Shown in pieces: positions 1 through 8,063 of a DNA stretch of 64,000 bases (position 1 is the first letter of the stretch; the number at the start of each line of letters is the position of its first letter). The stretch spans positions 38,938-102,937 of the forward strand of contig CAZCZL010000013.1 in NCBI GenBank assembly GCA_964503315.1, given 5' to 3'. The stretch comes from FEB-12 sp964503315. GTDB taxonomy: Bacteria > Zixibacteria > MSB-5A5 > GN15 > FEB-12. A program made the position numbers and the translations under genes. The notes under the pieces are model-generated. The model was not told the DNA's origin. It worked only from the letters and a program-made list of their open reading frames with translations, and ran no database searches.

Positions 1-1506
1 GCGACATCCCTCTCCGCCAAAGTCAGGATCGCGGCATCCGGAGGCGAACGGGAGATAACGTCATATACGCATGACGGAGTTGAATTTCTTTCACTCGTGG
101 CGCTCTCGCGCGTCGTGTCAGGCGTGGTTGACTGGGAGATCCCGGGACACGAAGTCAGTTACATCGTCGGTTCAAATCGATTCTCATTCGTCATCGGCTC
201 CCCGTACTTCCGGCTGAATGACTCGCTTTTCAATCTGGTCTACCCGAGCGAGTACAAAGAGGGAGATATCTATCTCCCCGCCGAGACCTTTCTCCCCTTT
301 GTCGATCGCATCTCGTCGGATCGCATCCAGTTCGACAAAAAGGGTGCGATTGTCAACTCCGAAAAGGGGAAATACAATATCACGGATATCGATTTCTCCG
401 CCAAGGCCAACGGCCTGCTTATCGAAATCACTCTGACCGACCCTCTCGCCTACTCGGTCTTTGTCACCGAAGGAAACTGGATCAATGTTTCGATCCGGAA
501 CGGCAAGCTGAATATCGGGAGGATAGAGTCGCGTCTCGATCCGCGATTACTGGTCAAGTTGCAGGCGATCCAGGAAGATGGCGTCGCGCAGATATCATTT
601 CAGGTGAGGCAGGCTCTGCAGAAAGTCAAAACAACACACCACAAATTGGTGCAGGATCCGACCCGAATTCAGATAGCGGTTCCCGACGTAACGTTTCAAA
701 TAGACTCCTCGGCCACGCCGGTCTCATCGAAGCAGAACTCGGTCGCTACGATAGACAACACGATCGATGTCATAGTTGTTGATGCCGGTCACGGCGGCAA
801 AGACTACGGGGCGATCGGCCCGGATAAAACTCGCGAGAAGGATGTCGCCCTGGCGATCGCGCGCCAACTCGCCGACATGATTCGTGCCGATGGCCGCTTC
901 AAGGTCATCATGACCCGCAACAGCGACACTTATCTGACCCTGCAGGAGCGCGCGGATATCGCCAACAAAGCCGGTGCGGACCTGTTCATCTCGGTCCACG
1001 CGAATGCTTCCCCAAGCCGCAAAGCCAATGGTTGGAATGTCTTTTTCCTCGCCCCGGCCAAGAACGACTCCGCCCGCGCGGTCGAACAACTTGAAAACAG
1101 CTACTTTGTCCGCGAAATGCAGTCATCCGGCGACACCGCGAGTGAAGAAGAATCTTCAGAAGAAAATACCGATACCGGACTTTCACCCGAGGATCCCATT
1201 ATGGGTATCCTTAACGATATGCTGATGACCGAATTTCAGGCTGAGTCGCACGAGTTCGCTCTCATGATCGATCGTCAGTTCCGCAAGACGCTGGAAACCC
1301 CGGCGCGCGGAGTCGACCAGGCGGGCTTTTTCGTCCTCAACAAGGTCTTCACCCCGTCGGTCCTGATCGAGTCCGCCTTCATTTCGAATCGTACCGAGGT
1401 CAAACTGCTGAAGAGCGCGGCATATCAGAAGAAAGTGGCCTCGGGCATTTATGAGGCGATCAAGGAATTCGCGGACAAGTACAACGTTCCCGCAACCGAA
1501 GAGTAG
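1..1506 (+). CDS. N-acetylmuramoyl-L-alanine amidase (Amidase_3), 5' end outside window
   Basis: Zinc amidase that cuts the bond between MurNAc and the stem peptide in the periplasm. The frame is open from base 1, so the GTG at 97 is probably internal and the true start lies upstream. Numbering from that GTG, residues 1-80 resemble a copper-amine-oxidase-N-like domain, about 90-200 an AMIN-like beta domain, and 224-460 the Amidase_3 catalytic domain. Zinc and catalytic residues are visible: H232 in DAGHGG, E247 in REKDV, His in SVHAN and the late Glu in IESAF. An acidic Ser/Glu-rich insert (about 345-372) sits between the SVHAN strand and the last helix, as in amidases with a regulatory helix. 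murI follows after 5 bases, so the two cell-wall genes are probably cotranscribed. Confidence 0.9.
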   Translation, partial: ATSLSAKVRIAASGGEREITSYTHDGVEFLSLVALSRVVSGVVDWEIPGHEVSYIVGSNRFSFVIGSPYFRLNDSLFNLVYPSEYKEGDIYLPAETFLPFVDRISSDRIQFDKKGAIVNSEKGKYNITDIDFSAKANGLLIEITLTDPLAYSVFVTEGNWINVSIRNGKLNIGRIESRLDPRLLVKLQAIQEDGVAQISFQVRQALQKVKTTHHKLVQDPTRIQIAVPDVTFQIDSSATPVSSKQNSVATIDNTIDVIVVDAGHGGKDYGAIGPDKTREKDVALAIARQLADMIRADGRFKVIMTRNSDTYLTLQERADIANKAGADLFISVHANASPSRKANGWNVFFLAPAKNDSARAVEQLENSYFVREMQSSGDTASEEESSEENTDTGLSPEDPIMGILNDMLMTEFQAESHEFALMIDRQFRKTLETPARGVDQAGFFVLNKVFTPSVLIESAFISNRTEVKLLKSAAYQKKVASGIYEAIKEFADKYNVPATEE

Positions 1507-1511
1507 GTGAT

Positions 1512-2330
1512 ATGGAACTCCCCATTGGCGTATTCGACTCCGGTGTCGGCGGCCTGACGGTCGCGCGAGAGCTCTTCAAGATCCTTCCGCATGAGGATGT
1601 CATCTACTTTGGTGATGTCGGCCGCGCCCCGTACGGTGGTCGTTCCAAAGAGATCATAACCCAGTTCACGCATCAGGATGTCGCTTTCCTGACCGAGCAC
1701 CATGTGAAGTTCATCATCTGTGCCTGTAATACCGCGTCCGCGGTCGCGCTTGACGATGTCCGCAAGCAGCATGATGTCCAGATGATCGGCGTGATCGAAC
1801 CGGGCGCCAAAGCCGCGATTGCCCGAACACAGTCCGGTCGGGTTGGCGTTATCGGTACGGTTGCCACGATCAGTTCCAATTCGTACGCGCGGACAATTCA
1901 CGATATTGACCCCAAGATAAAGGTCTTCTCCCTCGCCTGTCCGCTGTTCGTGCCGCTGGTCGAAGAAGGGTATATCAACAAAGAGGCGACGTATCTTATC
2001 GCCCGGGATTACCTGAAGACGATGAAGGATGTTGATGTCGACACCCTCATTCTCGGTTGCACGCACTATCCGCTCCTGAAGCACGTTATAGCTGATGTCA
2101 TGGGAGACAAGGTGATGCTCATCGACTCCGGCGAAGAGACTGCCCGGGTGGCGCGAGAACTGATGGCCGGTGAACAGATGCTGAACGCCGCCACAACAAA
2201 AGGACAGAATATCCCCGGCGAGCATAAGTTTTTTGTGTCCGATGTCCCGGAGAAGTTTTCCTCCGTCGCCACCCGTTTTCTGGGTGAAGTAGTTGATAAC
2301 ATCACGCGCGTGGATATCAGCAGATACTAA
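1512..2330 (+). CDS. murI: glutamate racemase
   Basis: Cofactor-independent racemase giving D-glutamate for peptidoglycan in the cytoplasm. The protein is 272 aa, the normal family length. The N-terminal phosphate-binding motif FDSGVGGLTV, the PYGGRS loop, the first catalytic cysteine C72 in ACNTASA and the second, C183, in LGCTHYPLL are all intact. The ATG lies 5 bases after the amidase stop, with a GTAGGTGAT stretch as a modest ribosome-binding site. Together with the amidase upstream and rdgB downstream it forms a short plus-strand operon. Confidence 0.97.
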   Translation: MELPIGVFDSGVGGLTVARELFKILPHEDVIYFGDVGRAPYGGRSKEIITQFTHQDVAFLTEHHVKFIICACNTASAVALDDVRKQHDVQMIGVIEPGAKAAIARTQSGRVGVIGTVATISSNSYARTIHDIDPKIKVFSLACPLFVPLVEEGYINKEATYLIARDYLKTMKDVDVDTLILGCTHYPLLKHVIADVMGDKVMLIDSGEETARVARELMAGEQMLNAATTKGQNIPGEHKFFVSDVPEKFSSVATRFLGEVVDNITRVDISRY

Positions 2331-2347
2331 AGTGAATTCGAAGTAGC

Positions 2348-2950
2348 ATGCAACTCGTTCTCGCCACCAACAACCGCGACAAGGTCAAAGAGATAAAGCA
2401 CCTCCTGGAGGAGCTTCCGGTCACCATTCTGACGGCCGATGATTTCCTCGAGTTTCCCGACCCCGAAGAGACCGGCTCGACGTTGGTCGAGAACGCCGTT
2501 CTGAAAGCGCGCGCGATTTCCGAGTTCTGTGAACTTCCGGCTCTGGCCGATGACTCCGGCCTTGAGGTCGATGCCCTCAATGGCGCGCCGGGCGTCTATT
2601 CGTCGCGCTACGCCGGCGAGAATGTCACCTACAAAGACAATTACACCAAATTGCTGTTGGAAATGGCCGGTGTCCTGCAGGAGAAACGGACCGCCCGCTT
2701 CCGCTGTGTGATCGCTATTGTCTGGGAAGATGGCTCTGTAGAGACCGTTGAAGGCGTGGCTGAGGGATATATCACCACTACGGTCGAAGGAGATCGCGGT
2801 TTCGGCTACGATCCTGTCTTTTTCTATCCCCCGCTCGGCAAGCGATTCTCCGAAATGACACTCGACGAAAAGAACCAGGTCTCGCACCGCGGCAAGGCAT
2901 TGCAGGCGGCCCGCAATCTGCTCATCGCTCGACTCAATCGTAAACTCTAG
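2348..2950 (+). CDS. rdgB: XTP/dITP diphosphatase (RdgB/HAM1 family)
   Basis: Nucleotide pool sanitiser that hydrolyses non-canonical purine triphosphates (ITP, dITP, XTP) to the monophosphates. At 200 aa it is standard length. Family motifs are present: N-terminal LATNNRDKVKEI, DDSGLEVDAL, the YSSRYAGE loop, FGYDPVF and the C-terminal SHRGKAL. It follows murI by 17 bases; murI-rdgB pairing is common in bacteria. Its TAG stop shares a CTAG tetranucleotide with the stop codon of the convergent lipoprotein gene. Confidence 0.96.
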   Translation: MQLVLATNNRDKVKEIKHLLEELPVTILTADDFLEFPDPEETGSTLVENAVLKARAISEFCELPALADDSGLEVDALNGAPGVYSSRYAGENVTYKDNYTKLLLEMAGVLQEKRTARFRCVIAIVWEDGSVETVEGVAEGYITTTVEGDRGFGYDPVFFYPPLGKRFSEMTLDEKNQVSHRGKALQAARNLLIARLNRKL

Positions 2951-3510
2951 TTGTTCGCCAATCTATAAAGCGTGGTCGGCGGGAACGCGTCGATATCGTC
3001 GCCGTATTTCTTCAGCACCGGCCGCATTTGCTCGGCGGTCGCGGTGATAAGATAACCGGACTCCATCACGAGGAACGGCGCCGTGATCTCCTCTTCATCG
3101 ATCATCTCCGCGTACCATTCGCTGTTCAGGAACCCGAGTTGCATGCTGTCCTGATACATCGAGATTCGCGCGACCAGGTGTTCCTGCAGGAAAAGATCGC
3201 TGTTCAACGCGTCTTCTGAGTAGGTTGGTACCTGGACGACATCGAGAAAAGTCAGCTTGTCGATTACGAACGCATGAACCTCGTACTCTTTGACCGTATC
3301 ACCCTGATGATACAGCACCTGGTATCCGTTCGAATCGCCGGTGATGGTGTAATAGATGCTGCTGTCGTCCTCGCTCGCCTCATACCACTCCCCGACAATC
3401 GTCGGGATCTCAATCTCATCGAACGATGTGTAGAATGGCAGGAGCGAGGGTTGACACGAACAGAGAACCAGCGCGAGACAAAGTGCGAGCGGAATGGTCG
3501 ATGCACGCAT
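2947..3510 (-). CDS. putative lipoprotein of unknown function
   Basis: I do not recognise a family. The 187-residue reading starts at the ATG at 3510, chosen because a strong GGGAGG ribosome-binding site precedes it and because the resulting N terminus (MRAST, hydrophobic stretch, LVLCSC) is a lipoprotein signal with the lipid-bearing Cys in the LCSC context. The longer open frame back to 3729 has no such site. The mature part is acidic and predicted extracytoplasmic, with a WYEASEDD segment and many Tyr/Asp residues and no obvious catalytic motif. It is convergent with rdgB, overlapping it by four bases. Confidence 0.8.
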   Translation of the reverse strand: MRASTIPLALCLALVLCSCQPSLLPFYTSFDEIEIPTIVGEWYEASEDDSSIYYTITGDSNGYQVLYHQGDTVKEYEVHAFVIDKLTFLDVVQVPTYSEDALNSDLFLQEHLVARISMYQDSMQLGFLNSEWYAEMIDEEEITAPFLVMESGYLITATAEQMRPVLKKYGDDIDAFPPTTLYRLANN

Positions 3511-3749
3511 CGGATACCTCCCAGTATCTGTCATGAATGGCGCGTACCTGCGCCGACAACATCTATATACAGCGGCCAAAGCCGCCCAGTGTGCGTGCAC
3601 TAATGACTGTCTTCCAGTAAGATACATCATCGCGGGAAGTGCGCAACCCCCACTCCGGGCAATCGAGACAAATTTCCTCGTAAAACCACTGGACGACTCC
3701 ACTCTCTTCACCGCATATTCTCCCACCATATCGACTGACAGGAACTACC

Positions 3750-4085
3750 ATGAATTACTACCACATCTGGGTCAACCTCGTTGACAGCCACAAGGATATC
3801 GAGTTTTGCGACAATGTGCACGCCTATCTCGGCGCACTCAAACAGAAACAACTCATTGAGGGCTTCTCAGTCGCCCGCCGGAAATTCGGCTTTGGCCCGG
3901 CGGAACTGGGTGAATTCCATATCGTGATCGAAGTTCGCGATCTGGCTCAACTGGAGTCAACCTTCTCTGTGGTGGCTCGCCGCGCGGGTGATATCGAAGA
4001 TCTCCATCGCAAAGTCTATTCGGCGGTAACCGATTTCAGGTCCGCGCTGTATCGCGATTTCCCCGACCCGGAGCGCGTCCGATGA
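3750..4085 (+). CDS. DUF6614-like small protein, first tandem copy
   Basis: A 111-aa soluble protein that I match from memory to the DUF6614 family, whose function is unknown. Conserved features shared with its neighbour are NYYHIW at the N terminus, HAYLGALK, the ARRKFGFGPAELGEFHIVIE core and the C-terminal LYRDFPDPERVR. The alternation of strands and helices suggests a small alpha/beta (possibly ferredoxin-like) fold, which is inference. The start follows a CAGGAACTACC stretch. The stop overlaps the next ATG as ATGA, implying translational coupling and probable joint function, perhaps as a heterodimer. Confidence 0.8.
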   Translation: MNYYHIWVNLVDSHKDIEFCDNVHAYLGALKQKQLIEGFSVARRKFGFGPAELGEFHIVIEVRDLAQLESTFSVVARRAGDIEDLHRKVYSAVTDFRSALYRDFPDPERVR

Positions 4086-4417
4086 ATTACCTCCATATCT
4101 GGGCCGACCTAAGGGATTCCCACAAAGATCTCGAATTCTGTGCCGCAGTCAATGCTTACCTCGGCAATCTCAAGACCAAAGGCCTGATACAGTATTTCAC
4201 ACTTACCCGTCGAAAATTTGGATTTGGGCCATCCGAGTTGGGCGAATTTCATATCGTCGTCGCCGCCCGGGATCTGGCCCAACTGGATGCCGCCTTTGGC
4301 ATGGTCGCCAGTCGATCAGGTGAGATCGAGCAGCTTCATATCCCCGTTTATGCCGCCTGCAGCCGGACGCAGGCCGCTCTCTACCGCGATTTCCCCGACC
4401 CGGAACGTGTGCGATAG
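4082..4417 (+). CDS. DUF6614-like small protein, second tandem copy
   Basis: Also 111 aa and collinear without gaps with the preceding gene, so a tandem duplication is clear. The TRRKFGFGPSELGEFHIVVAARDLAQLDAAF core and the LYRDFPDPERVR tail are nearly identical between the two, while the middle segment after the core differs. Function unknown. It overlaps the first copy by four bases and ends 89 bases before aceK, which has its own candidate promoter, so co-regulation with aceK is possible but not shown. Confidence 0.8.
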   Translation: MNYLHIWADLRDSHKDLEFCAAVNAYLGNLKTKGLIQYFTLTRRKFGFGPSELGEFHIVVAARDLAQLDAAFGMVASRSGEIEQLHIPVYAACSRTQAALYRDFPDPERVR

Positions 4418-4441
4418 CCACACACCCTTGTCGCATCCCTG

Positions 4442-4470
4442 TTGCAGAAAAATTGAGCAACGCCTATATT
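4442..4470 (+). promoter_or_regulatory. candidate sigma-70 promoter for aceK
   Basis: TTGCAG at 4442-4447 and TATATT at 4465-4470 are separated by 17 bases. The predicted transcript starts near 4477, about 30 bases before the aceK ATG, leaving room for its GAGGAGG ribosome-binding site. Pattern match only. Confidence 0.5.
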
Positions 4471-4506
4471 GATTGTGGACATTCGTGACCACGTCGAGGA
4501 GGACGT

Positions 4507-6285
4507 ATGGCTCGCACATTCCAGGTTCCGTCCACCACCATCTCGCACGCCGCTCATCTCATCCTCGCCATGCATGATGAACATCGCGCCGATTTCGAGC
4601 GCCTCACTGGCATGTCCCGCCTGGTATTCGAGCAACAGGACTGGAAAGAGCGTCAGCGTATCGCCACCATGCGCCTCGACCTCTATGAGAATTCACTCAC
4701 CCTCGCGGAGAGGATGCTCGGCCAGTGCCTCGGCGAGGCACTCCATGACCGCCGTGTCTGGAAACAGATCAAATCCCAGTATCGCGCCGCCATTCGCGGA
4801 CGTTACGACCGTGATCTGGCCGAAACGTACTACAACTCCACCACGCGCAAGATCCTTCAGACGGTCGGTATCGACCGCGATATTGAATTCTTCAGCATCA
4901 AACCTCCGGGGTTCAAACGCTTCCCGGTCAAGAAAGTCTATCGCACATATCATGTCACCGGTCCGACCGAGCGGGTCGTGGCCGAGATGCTCCGCCAATT
5001 CGGATTCGAGACCTCATTTCGCGACCTGGCGTTCGATGCCGCCATGGTGGCGCAGGAGATCAATCTCCGCGTCTGGCCGATCCTCCACTACAGCGCCGGA
5101 TTTGATGTCGATATGGTGATGGCGCCATTCTTTCGCAATAAGGTCGCTTACCTGGTCGGGCGGATCAGGGCGGACAACCAGATCCTTCCGCTCATCCTCC
5201 CGCTCTATAATAGTCTTGATGGCATCTATGTCGATACGGCACTTCTCGAGGAAGCCGATGCCAGCATTGTCTTCAGCTTTGCGTTCAGCTATTTCCACGT
5301 CCAGGTGAAGTGGCACCATGAATTGCTGGAGTTCCTCCGCTCGATCCTGCCATCCAAGCCGCTTTCCGATCTCTACTTCTCGCTCGGATACACCAAACAT
5401 GGAAAGACCGAGTTCTATCGGATGCTACATGGTTTTGTGCATGAATCACGCGAGAAGTTCATGATCGCCCCCGGCAAAGAAGGCGCGGTGATGATCGGCT
5501 TCACCATGCCGGACTTCGGCTATGTGTTTAAAGTTATCAAAGATCGCCCCTGTTTCCTGCGGAGCGATGAAACGACCAGCAAACGGACCACGCGCGAGGA
5601 GATCGTCAAACAGTACGCGTTTGTCTGTCACCGGGATCGTGTCGGACGGTTGGTCGATACGCAGGAGTTCGAGAATCTCCGCTTCAAGCGCAAACGTTTC
5701 TCCGCCGACCTGCTCAAGGAGTTTGTCACCGCGGCGACCGGCTCGGTCACTGTCGAGCGTGAATATGTGGTGATACATCATCTTTATCTCCAGCGCAAAG
5801 TGACTCCATTGCCAATGTACCTGATGCAGGAGTTGGATGCAGAATTGATCCGACGTGTGGTGATAGACTTTGGCTATTTTCTGAAAGATCTCGCCTCGAT
5901 CGGCATTTTCCCTTCCGACCTGTTCAATATCTGGAACTACGGCGTCACCCGTCGTGGACGCGTAGTGTTGTTCGACTACGACGATGTCTGCCCTCTCGAG
6001 CAGGTCAATTTCCGCCACAAACCGGCGCCAAAGAATGAACTGGAGGAGCTGGAGGTCGACGAAGACCGCATCGCCGCTATGCCGAATGACTTCTTCCTCG
6101 ATGAGACCGAGCGTTATTCCGGCATCCCGTTTCCGTTAAAAGGAATATTCCGGCGTGTGCACGGCGACCTCTATACGGCTGACTTTTGGAAGGAGATGAA
6201 ACGTCGGGTCAAACGCGGAGAACTGGCGGACATCACTCCCTACGACCGCCGCAAGAAGTTTGAGAATCGACTGCTGACTGTGTGA
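4507..6285 (+). CDS. aceK: isocitrate dehydrogenase kinase/phosphatase
   Basis: Bifunctional enzyme that phosphorylates and dephosphorylates isocitrate dehydrogenase, switching carbon between the TCA cycle and the glyoxylate shunt. At 592 aa it matches the family length. The N-terminal regulatory half covers about 1-310. The kinase-like half shows the ATP-binding segment APGKEGAVMIGF at 321-332, FKVIKD at 341-346, the HHLYLQRKVTPL strand near 424-435, and an Asp pair at 471 (IFPSD) and 490 (FDYDD) that align by context with the catalytic pair in E. coli AceK. A GAGGAGG ribosome-binding site precedes the ATG. Neither aceA nor aceB is in this window; an acetate transporter gene (satP) lies about 35 kb away. 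AceK is mainly known from Proteobacteria, so its presence here is notable. Confidence 0.93.
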   Translation: MARTFQVPSTTISHAAHLILAMHDEHRADFERLTGMSRLVFEQQDWKERQRIATMRLDLYENSLTLAERMLGQCLGEALHDRRVWKQIKSQYRAAIRGRYDRDLAETYYNSTTRKILQTVGIDRDIEFFSIKPPGFKRFPVKKVYRTYHVTGPTERVVAEMLRQFGFETSFRDLAFDAAMVAQEINLRVWPILHYSAGFDVDMVMAPFFRNKVAYLVGRIRADNQILPLILPLYNSLDGIYVDTALLEEADASIVFSFAFSYFHVQVKWHHELLEFLRSILPSKPLSDLYFSLGYTKHGKTEFYRMLHGFVHESREKFMIAPGKEGAVMIGFTMPDFGYVFKVIKDRPCFLRSDETTSKRTTREEIVKQYAFVCHRDRVGRLVDTQEFENLRFKRKRFSADLLKEFVTAATGSVTVEREYVVIHHLYLQRKVTPLPMYLMQELDAELIRRVVIDFGYFLKDLASIGIFPSDLFNIWNYGVTRRGRVVLFDYDDVCPLEQVNFRHKPAPKNELEELEVDEDRIAAMPNDFFLDETERYSGIPFPLKGIFRRVHGDLYTADFWKEMKRRVKRGELADITPYDRRKKFENRLLTV

Positions 6286-6289
6286 TGGC

Positions 6290-6598
6290 CTACTCTCGCG
6301 GCTGATCGATCCGCTTGTCGGGATCAAGCCCTTCGTACGCCGAGGACTTCTGGCGAGGTGAGTAATACGGTGCCTGAGATTCCGTCTGCCCGACTGATGG
6401 ATTCTTCCGTCCGATACCGAACAACCCCCTGATAGTGCCGGCGATCCCGCTCCCGATCGCCGCAATCGCTCCACCGACAGTCACCGCCAGGAGCATGACG
6501 ATGGCGATGATGATCACGAAGATAATGACAAACGCCGCCAGAAGTTTGTTCTTCGGCGTCATGCGGGAAGTAAAGACTCTGAAATTCGCGTGTTGCAT
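6290..6598 (-). CDS. small single-pass membrane protein, unknown function
   Basis: No family recognised. One long hydrophobic segment rich in Ile/Val/Ala/Gly (about residues 20-55) is followed by a GLFGIGRK basic boundary and a polar tail with Pro/Ser/Tyr. Neither the ATG at 6598 nor the internal ATG at 6562 (MTPKNK, which puts the membrane helix closer to the N terminus) has a clear ribosome-binding site, so the start is uncertain. It lies downstream of a lipoprotein gene on the same strand and ends five bases from the convergent aceK stop. Confidence 0.6.
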   Translation of the reverse strand: MQHANFRVFTSRMTPKNKLLAAFVIIFVIIIAIVMLLAVTVGGAIAAIGSGIAGTIRGLFGIGRKNPSVGQTESQAPYYSPRQKSSAYEGLDPDKRIDQPRE

Positions 6599-6653
6599 AT
6601 ATCTAAATACTGAAATTGCGGAGGAATATTCAAAGTTCCGTCAAACGGCCCGC

Positions 6654-7241
6654 TCATCTCCCCGGTCGTTTGATCTTTTTGGCAATGGCATCGGCCAACT
6701 TGCCGGGCTTTTTTGCGTCGAGCACAGTCAACTGCCAGATGCCACGCCCTGATGTATCGTAGAAATTGACTATCGCCGTGTGGCTCTTAGATTTCATCTT
6801 GGTCGTGCGTGCTTCCCGATGCGGTGTGTTACTGGAGCCATCCGGTGCCTCCCTTTCGTGCAGTACCAACTCCTCCGCGGTCTGTGAGTAGTGGATTTCG
6901 AATCCTTTGAGTTGAATGACTATGTATCCGTGCTCCGGGAAATTCTCTGACAGGTCGATCTTGTGTTTACTGACCAAGCGGTCCTTTACTTGCTCCAAAT
7001 ACTTCTGAATGTCGACCGGATATGTCTGTCGTACGCTGCCCGAGTAGACGATCGCAGCAGAATCTCCACCCGGTTCACTCGCCTGAGAAGCGATCTCGAC
7101 TGTCCATCTCGGTATTTCCATCAGCGCGATCGGGGTACCGGCAGTTTCAGTCCTCTGTTCCCTGCTCACGGAACAACTGATCAGAAGAAGTAGGCAGAAA
7201 CTTCCGCCTGCGATGCAGATTCCACGGAGCATAGAAAACAT
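6654..7241 (-). CDS. putative lipoprotein of unknown function
   Basis: A 195-aa reading beginning at the ATG at 7241, selected because GGAGGG lies seven bases upstream. A hydrophobic signal ends in LLLISCS, a lipobox with the modified Cys. The mature region is polar and Lys/Arg-rich towards the C terminus (TTKMKSKSH, AKKIKRPGR), with YIVIQLKGFEIHY and AIVNFYDTSGRGIWQL strands. I see no catalytic signature. It may be cotranscribed with the small membrane protein 55 bases downstream. Confidence 0.72.
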   Translation of the reverse strand: MFSMLRGICIAGGSFCLLLLISCSVSREQRTETAGTPIALMEIPRWTVEIASQASEPGGDSAAIVYSGSVRQTYPVDIQKYLEQVKDRLVSKHKIDLSENFPEHGYIVIQLKGFEIHYSQTAEELVLHEREAPDGSSNTPHREARTTKMKSKSHTAIVNFYDTSGRGIWQLTVLDAKKPGKLADAIAKKIKRPGR

Positions 7242-7264
7242 GATAATCCCTCCAATCGTTGCGC

Positions 7265-7284
7265 GGCAGACGTCCACGTCTGCC
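7265..7284. repeat. intergenic palindrome of the GGCAGAC family
   Basis: GGCAGACGT (7265-7273) and ACGTCTGCC (7276-7284) form a perfect 9-bp inverted repeat with two bases between. It lies just after the mntP stop on the minus strand. Similar palindromes occur at 45506-45526 and 61753-61772, so this is a dispersed element rather than a one-off hairpin. Confidence 0.6.
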
Positions 7285-7290
7285 CGAAAC

Positions 7291-7836
7291 CTACAACACC
7301 GCCTTCACCGCCAGCCCGATCAAGATCAGTCCCCCGATTATCCCCGCCACTTTCCCGAATCTAGCCCCCACCTGTCTCCCCGATGCCAGACCAACAATCG
7401 TCATCACCGCGGCCACCACACCGATGATCAGCGACGGCTGCAATATCTCCACGCCGATCAAGGCGAGCGATAACCCCGCGGCCAGAGCGTCGATGGAGGT
7501 CGCGAACATCAGCACCAGCAAACTCGCGCCGCGTGTGGGATCCCCCTTCCAAGACCGTTCTTCAGGTCTGCTCTGCTCCCAGATGAGTCGCACGCCGATG
7601 ATCAGCAGCACAACCGCAGCGATCCAATTGCCAAGTGATCCGACATACTTGTATATCTGCTCACCCGCCAGCCAGCCGACGATCGGCATCCCGAATTGGG
7701 CAAAACCGAAGTGCCAGGAGAGCCGGAAAACCACCCATCGATCGATCTTTCCGAGCTTAATTCCAACTGCCGCGGCGACCGCAAAGGCATCCAGCGCGAG
7801 CGCAAACGCGAGGGCGAGCATATCATGGAGGTGCAT
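7291..7836 (-). CDS. mntP: manganese efflux pump MntP
   Basis: Inner-membrane exporter of Mn(II). The 181-aa product has six predicted helices arranged as two related halves. Each half carries an acidic signature: LALDAFAVAAAVG in helix 1 and FATSIDALAAGLSLA in helix 4, the Asp residues expected to coordinate the metal. The frame opens earlier with a TTG at 7860, but the ATG at 7836 gives the family-typical short N terminus. It is divergent from the Rrf2/suf operon across about 230 bases. I searched that gap for a yybP-ykoY manganese riboswitch and did not see one. Confidence 0.92.
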   Translation of the reverse strand: MHLHDMLALAFALALDAFAVAAAVGIKLGKIDRWVVFRLSWHFGFAQFGMPIVGWLAGEQIYKYVGSLGNWIAAVVLLIIGVRLIWEQSRPEERSWKGDPTRGASLLVLMFATSIDALAAGLSLALIGVEILQPSLIIGVVAAVMTIVGLASGRQVGARFGKVAGIIGGLILIGLAVKAVL

Positions 7837-7988
7837 AGTCGGTAAACGATTGTCCTTCAAGCCAATAGATTCTCAGGCAGAATACTCTTCGGCGCTCCAA
7901 ACCGCAAGTCTGAACGCTCGTTAGACCAATTTTATGCATCCCTCTTTTCAGAGGAACCAATATCTGAAAGTGGAGTTAAAAATGATAG

Positions 7989-8026
7989 TTTACAGAACCG
8001 TACAGATTAGGTATTATTGGACGGTT
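7989..8026 (+). promoter_or_regulatory. suf operon promoter with candidate Rrf2 operator
   Basis: TTTACA (7989-7994) and TATTAT (8012-8017) are spaced 17 bases apart. An inverted repeat, AACCGT (7996-8001) and ACGGTT (8021-8026), brackets the -10 region, one arm inside the spacer and one immediately downstream of the -10. This is where an autorepressor encoded by the next gene would be expected to bind. The arms do not match the E. coli IscR consensus closely. Confidence 0.5.
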
Positions 8027-8063
8027 ATAACGGAGTATTAAAACCTTAATTCGTTGTGAGACT

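Noticed and set aside
97..99. GTG at 97 as the true start of the amidase gene
   Set aside because: The frame is open and protein-like (FLSLVALSRVVSG, a copper-amine-oxidase-N pattern) back to base 1, so the gene most likely begins outside the window.
7861..8063. yybP-ykoY manganese riboswitch before mntP
   Set aside because: I read this gap on the minus strand and found neither the conserved internal loop sequences nor a terminator next to mntP.
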